From Ahaetulla prasina (Eukaryota; Chordata; Lepidosauria; Squamata; Colubridae): a stretch of 64,000 bases of DNA. Location: NCBI RefSeq assembly GCF_028640845.1, contig NC_080546.1, positions 77,928,697-77,992,696 of the forward strand, in the 5' to 3' direction. The position numbers and the translations under genes were made by a program. The notes below the pieces were generated by a model. The model saw only the letters and a list, made by a program, of their open reading frames with translations, did no database searches and was not told where the DNA came from. Of the stretch, positions 61,495 to 64,000 are shown one piece after another. Position 1 is the first letter of the stretch. Each line of letters begins with the position of its first letter.

Positions 61495-61617
61495 CAGGGG
61501 TGTCTAACCTTGGCAATTTTAAGACTTGTGGACTTTAACTCCCAGAATTCCTCAGCTTTGCTGGCTGAGGAATTCTGGGAGTTGAAGTCCACAAGTTGCC
61601 AAGTTTGGACACCCCTG
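61495..61617. mobile_element. hAT hairpin element
   Basis: CAGGGGTGTCTAACCTTGGC palindrome; flanks TGCTAAGC/CGCTAAGC. A second hairpin (GGGTGGGCAAATTATGGCC) lies at 61708-61846. Confidence 0.85.
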
Positions 61618-61980
61618 CGCTAAGCCATCACCCTCCCAAAGTAGTAATGTTAGCTTTTTCTGTTTCTAGACTCAGAGCTTTACTTGAGTTTAATCATTTA
61701 TTACTAGGGTGGGCAAATTATGGCCCTTTTATTGACCTGCGGACTTCAATTCCTAGAATTCCTGAGCCAGCATAGGATACCTGGCTCAGGAATTCTGGGA
61801 GTTGAAGTCCGCAAGTCATAAAACGACCATATTTGCCCATCTCTGATGTATTATAATAAAAAGTTAACAATGCTTTTGTTGATCCTGACCAGTTGCGTTG
61901 CCCCTGCTAGCAGAAGATACCAGGTGCCCCAAATAATATACTCTCCCCCCCCGCCCGTTTTTCTGTATTGCGATGCTTAC

Positions 61981-62171
61981 ATTTTCTTTAGCCAATTTCT
62001 CAGCCTGCTTGGCTTCTCTGGCTTGCCTCCTTTCCTCGCGGGTTGCTTGCTGCTCCCGAAAGCCCTTCTGTTTTTGCAACGCCAAAGTGATCCAGAGAGG
62101 CTGGGTGGTTTCCCCTTTCTCTATCACTTTTGAACCGTCGATGGAATGCCTGCTCTGAAGAACTGGCCTTT
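61981..62171 (-). CDS. CRACD: CRACD third-from-last coding exon
   Basis: Minus-strand acceptor CCATCTTCAG precedes 62171; donor GTAAGC follows 61981. The 191 nt enter with two bases (phase 1) and end in phase 0. They encode WITLALQKQKGFREQQATRE then ERRQAREAKQAEKLAKEN, a highly charged helical stretch typical of the CRACD family. The large main CRACD exon must lie beyond the right end of the window. Confidence 0.85.
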
Positions 62172-62260
62172 CTGAAGATGGAACAGAGCACAAGAATAGT
62201 CCTTGGTTATGATATCAGTGCTGAAGCGGTCCAAAGGAGGACATCCAAGAGACCTTATGT

Positions 62261-62828
62261 CAGTGATGGCTAACCTTTTTGCCATCATGTGCCAGGAGGG
62301 GGGGGGCCAAGGGGGTCGCACATGTGCATGCCCACAGCCATAATTACATGTGCCCTGTCCCTGTGCATGCGCTCGTGACCTCCCCCGTTCCTGGCACGCG
62401 ATAGCTCGGTAGGCCCGTTTTTCTCTCTCACCTGGCTCCAGGGCTCCTCTAGGAGTCGGGGGACGAAAATGGCCTTCCCCACTCCCCTGGAGGTCCTCCT
62501 GAGGCCAAAAAGAGCCCATTTGCCAACTTCCGGTTCTACCAGAAGTTGGCAAACGGGCCATTTTCGGCCTTCGGAGGACCTTCGGAGGGGGGTGGGGAAG
62601 GCCATTTTTGGGGGCCCCAGACTACTAGAGGGGCTCTGGAGCCAGGTGAGAGAGAAAAATGAGCCTTCCCCACCACCCTGAGGCCCTCTGGAGGAAGGAA
62701 ACAACTTGTTTCCCTACTTCTGGTAGGCCCAAAAGGCCCGAAAATCAGCTGGCTGGCGCGCGTATGAGCACTAGAGCTGAGCTCGTGTGCCCACTGATAT
62801 GGCTATAGGTGCCATAGGTTCGCCATCA
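62261..62828. mobile_element. hAT element, ATGGCGAACC family
   Basis: CAGTGATGGCTAACCTTTTT to ATAGGTTCGCCATCACG. Inner palindrome around CAACTTCCGGTTCTACC. Lies 90 bp upstream (in CRACD sense) of the exon at 62171. Confidence 0.78.
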
Positions 62829-63076
62829 CGGCCTTATGTCTATAAGTCGCTATATAAGTATGCAACCTCTTGCTTGAAACTTCTCCTAGCTGCTCTTACA
62901 ATTCCATCTCAAATAAGCCACTTACACAGGTATATTTTCAGACATTTTGGATGGCCTTGAATGCTCTATGTGCCTAATTTATTTCATCCTGCATATGTAC
63001 CATCGATAAGTTTTTATATTTTTAAAGTGTGCCCATTTCTCAGTTTGTTTTTTTTAAATTGACCTATGGTTTAGAC

Positions 63077-63692
63077 CAGGGGTGTCAAACTCAATTTCAT
63101 TGAGGGTTGTGTTTGATCTCGGGGTCCGAGCAGCCATGGCTGGGGTGAGCATGGCCACCTCAACGTGCTGCGGCCATCTGCCAGTGAAAACGGAGTCCAG
63201 GAGGGCCGTACATCTTTTCGCTGGCCAAGGGCTGCAGGAGACCATCGCAGCCGAAAGCGGAGTTCAGAGGGGCCTCATGGGGCCCTCCTGAGCTCAGTTT
63301 TCACTGGCAGAGGCATAGTGGTGAAATCCAAATTTTTTTACTACTGGTTCTGTGGGCGTGGCTTGGTGAGCATGGTGTGGCTTGGTGGGTGTGGCTTGGT
63401 GGGCGTGGCAGGGGAAGGATACTGCAAAATACCTATTCCCACCCCATTCCTGGGGGAAGGATAGTGCAAAATCTCCATTCCCATCCCACTCTGGCCCAAC
63501 CAGGTGCTGGTTCTCCAAACTACTCAAAATTTCTGCTACCAGTTCTCCAGAACCTGTCAGAACCTGCTGGATTTCACCCCTGCAGAGGCACCGTGGGCCA
63601 GTCCTTCACTGTTTCCAAGACAGCCCTGTGGGCCAGCTCTAAGCACCCCGTGGGCCATATCCGGTCCGCGGGCCTTAAGTTTGACACCCCTG
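63077..63692. mobile_element. hAT element with a nested hAT element
   Basis: CAGGGGTGTCAAACTCAATT to AAGTTTGACACCCCTG, perfect TSD GTTTAGAC (63069-63076, 63693-63700). A second element, 63316-63582, is nested with perfect TSD CAGAGGCA. Confidence 0.9.
63316..63582. mobile_element. hAT element of the ACCGGT group (reverse), nested
   Basis: TAGTGGTGAAATCC to GGATTTCACCCCTG, TSD CAGAGGCA at 63308-63315 and 63583-63590. Two 42-bp units inside. Confidence 0.88.
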
Positions 63693-63700
63693 GTTTAGAC

Positions 63701-64000
63701 AACTTTAAAATGGTCTGTTTTCAAAGTCTGCATAGGCGTATATCATTCTAGCATGTTGTTCTAAATCTATAAAACAAATCTGCTAAACACATTTGCTCCC
63801 ATAGCATGTCATGTGTGTTTCATTAAACATTTCCTTTCCTGCTAAGTTCTAAAATTCATTTTCTTTCTCTCAGGCCATGAAATGATGCATTTTTCTTCTT
63901 TAAAAAGAAGAAAAGAGATAATCTCTTATAGTACTGACTTTCTTCGTCAAATGCAAATATTTGTTAGGTGGAGCCCCAGTAGAGCACTTCAAATTCCCAT
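63701..64000. other. CRACD intron, right end of window
   Basis: No coding exon recognised; AT-rich unique sequence. Confidence 0.4.

Overview
This is vertebrate nuclear DNA, almost certainly from a snake and probably a colubroid. Genes have small exons in long introns packed with squamate repeats: CR1/L3 LINEs whose 3' tails run into (AATAG)-type pentamer microsatellites, BovB (RTE) LINE fragments, L2-like LINE 3' ends, tRNA-derived Sauria-type SINEs and very many non-autonomous hAT elements with 8-bp target duplications. No prokaryotic, plasmid or intact viral genes are present.

Two protein-coding genes are recognisable, lying tail to tail. On the + strand, AASDH (ACSF4, the beta-alanine-activating NRPS-like enzyme) is complete: 14 coding exons from ATG at 12196 to TAA at 47931. 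All junctions are GT-AG and phase-compatible, giving an inferred 1085-residue protein with an adenylation domain (A), a phosphopantetheine carrier domain (PCP, attachment Ser585) and a C-terminal PQQ-type beta-propeller. A CpG-rich segment at about 7970-8365 is the likely promoter and untranslated first exon. On the - strand, the last three coding exons of CRACD (KIAA1211) lie at 62171-61981, 60022-59854 and 54793-54633. Its long 3' UTR probably extends to about 49.95 kb. This matches the vertebrate order CRACD-AASDH-PPAT. PPAT would lie just left of the window and was not seen.

Layout: 1-7.9 kb, intergenic, repeats and one solo LTR; 7.97-8.37 kb, CpG promoter; 8.4-47.9 kb, AASDH; 47.9-49.9 kb, short convergent intergenic gap; 49.9-62.2 kb, CRACD 3' part; 62.2-64 kb, CRACD intron.

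The most notable feature is a duplication of about 1.9 kb (24703-26622 and 28348-30272) carrying AASDH coding exon 7. Both copies of the 173-nt exon are identical and keep good splice sites. Since 173 is not a multiple of three, an mRNA containing both would be frameshifted, so only one can be used. Also notable are six solo LTRs with perfect 5-bp target duplications, a hAT element carrying a decayed coding-like passenger sequence, two hAT groups with apparently different target-site preferences, and a higher-order pentamer array seeded at a LINE tail.
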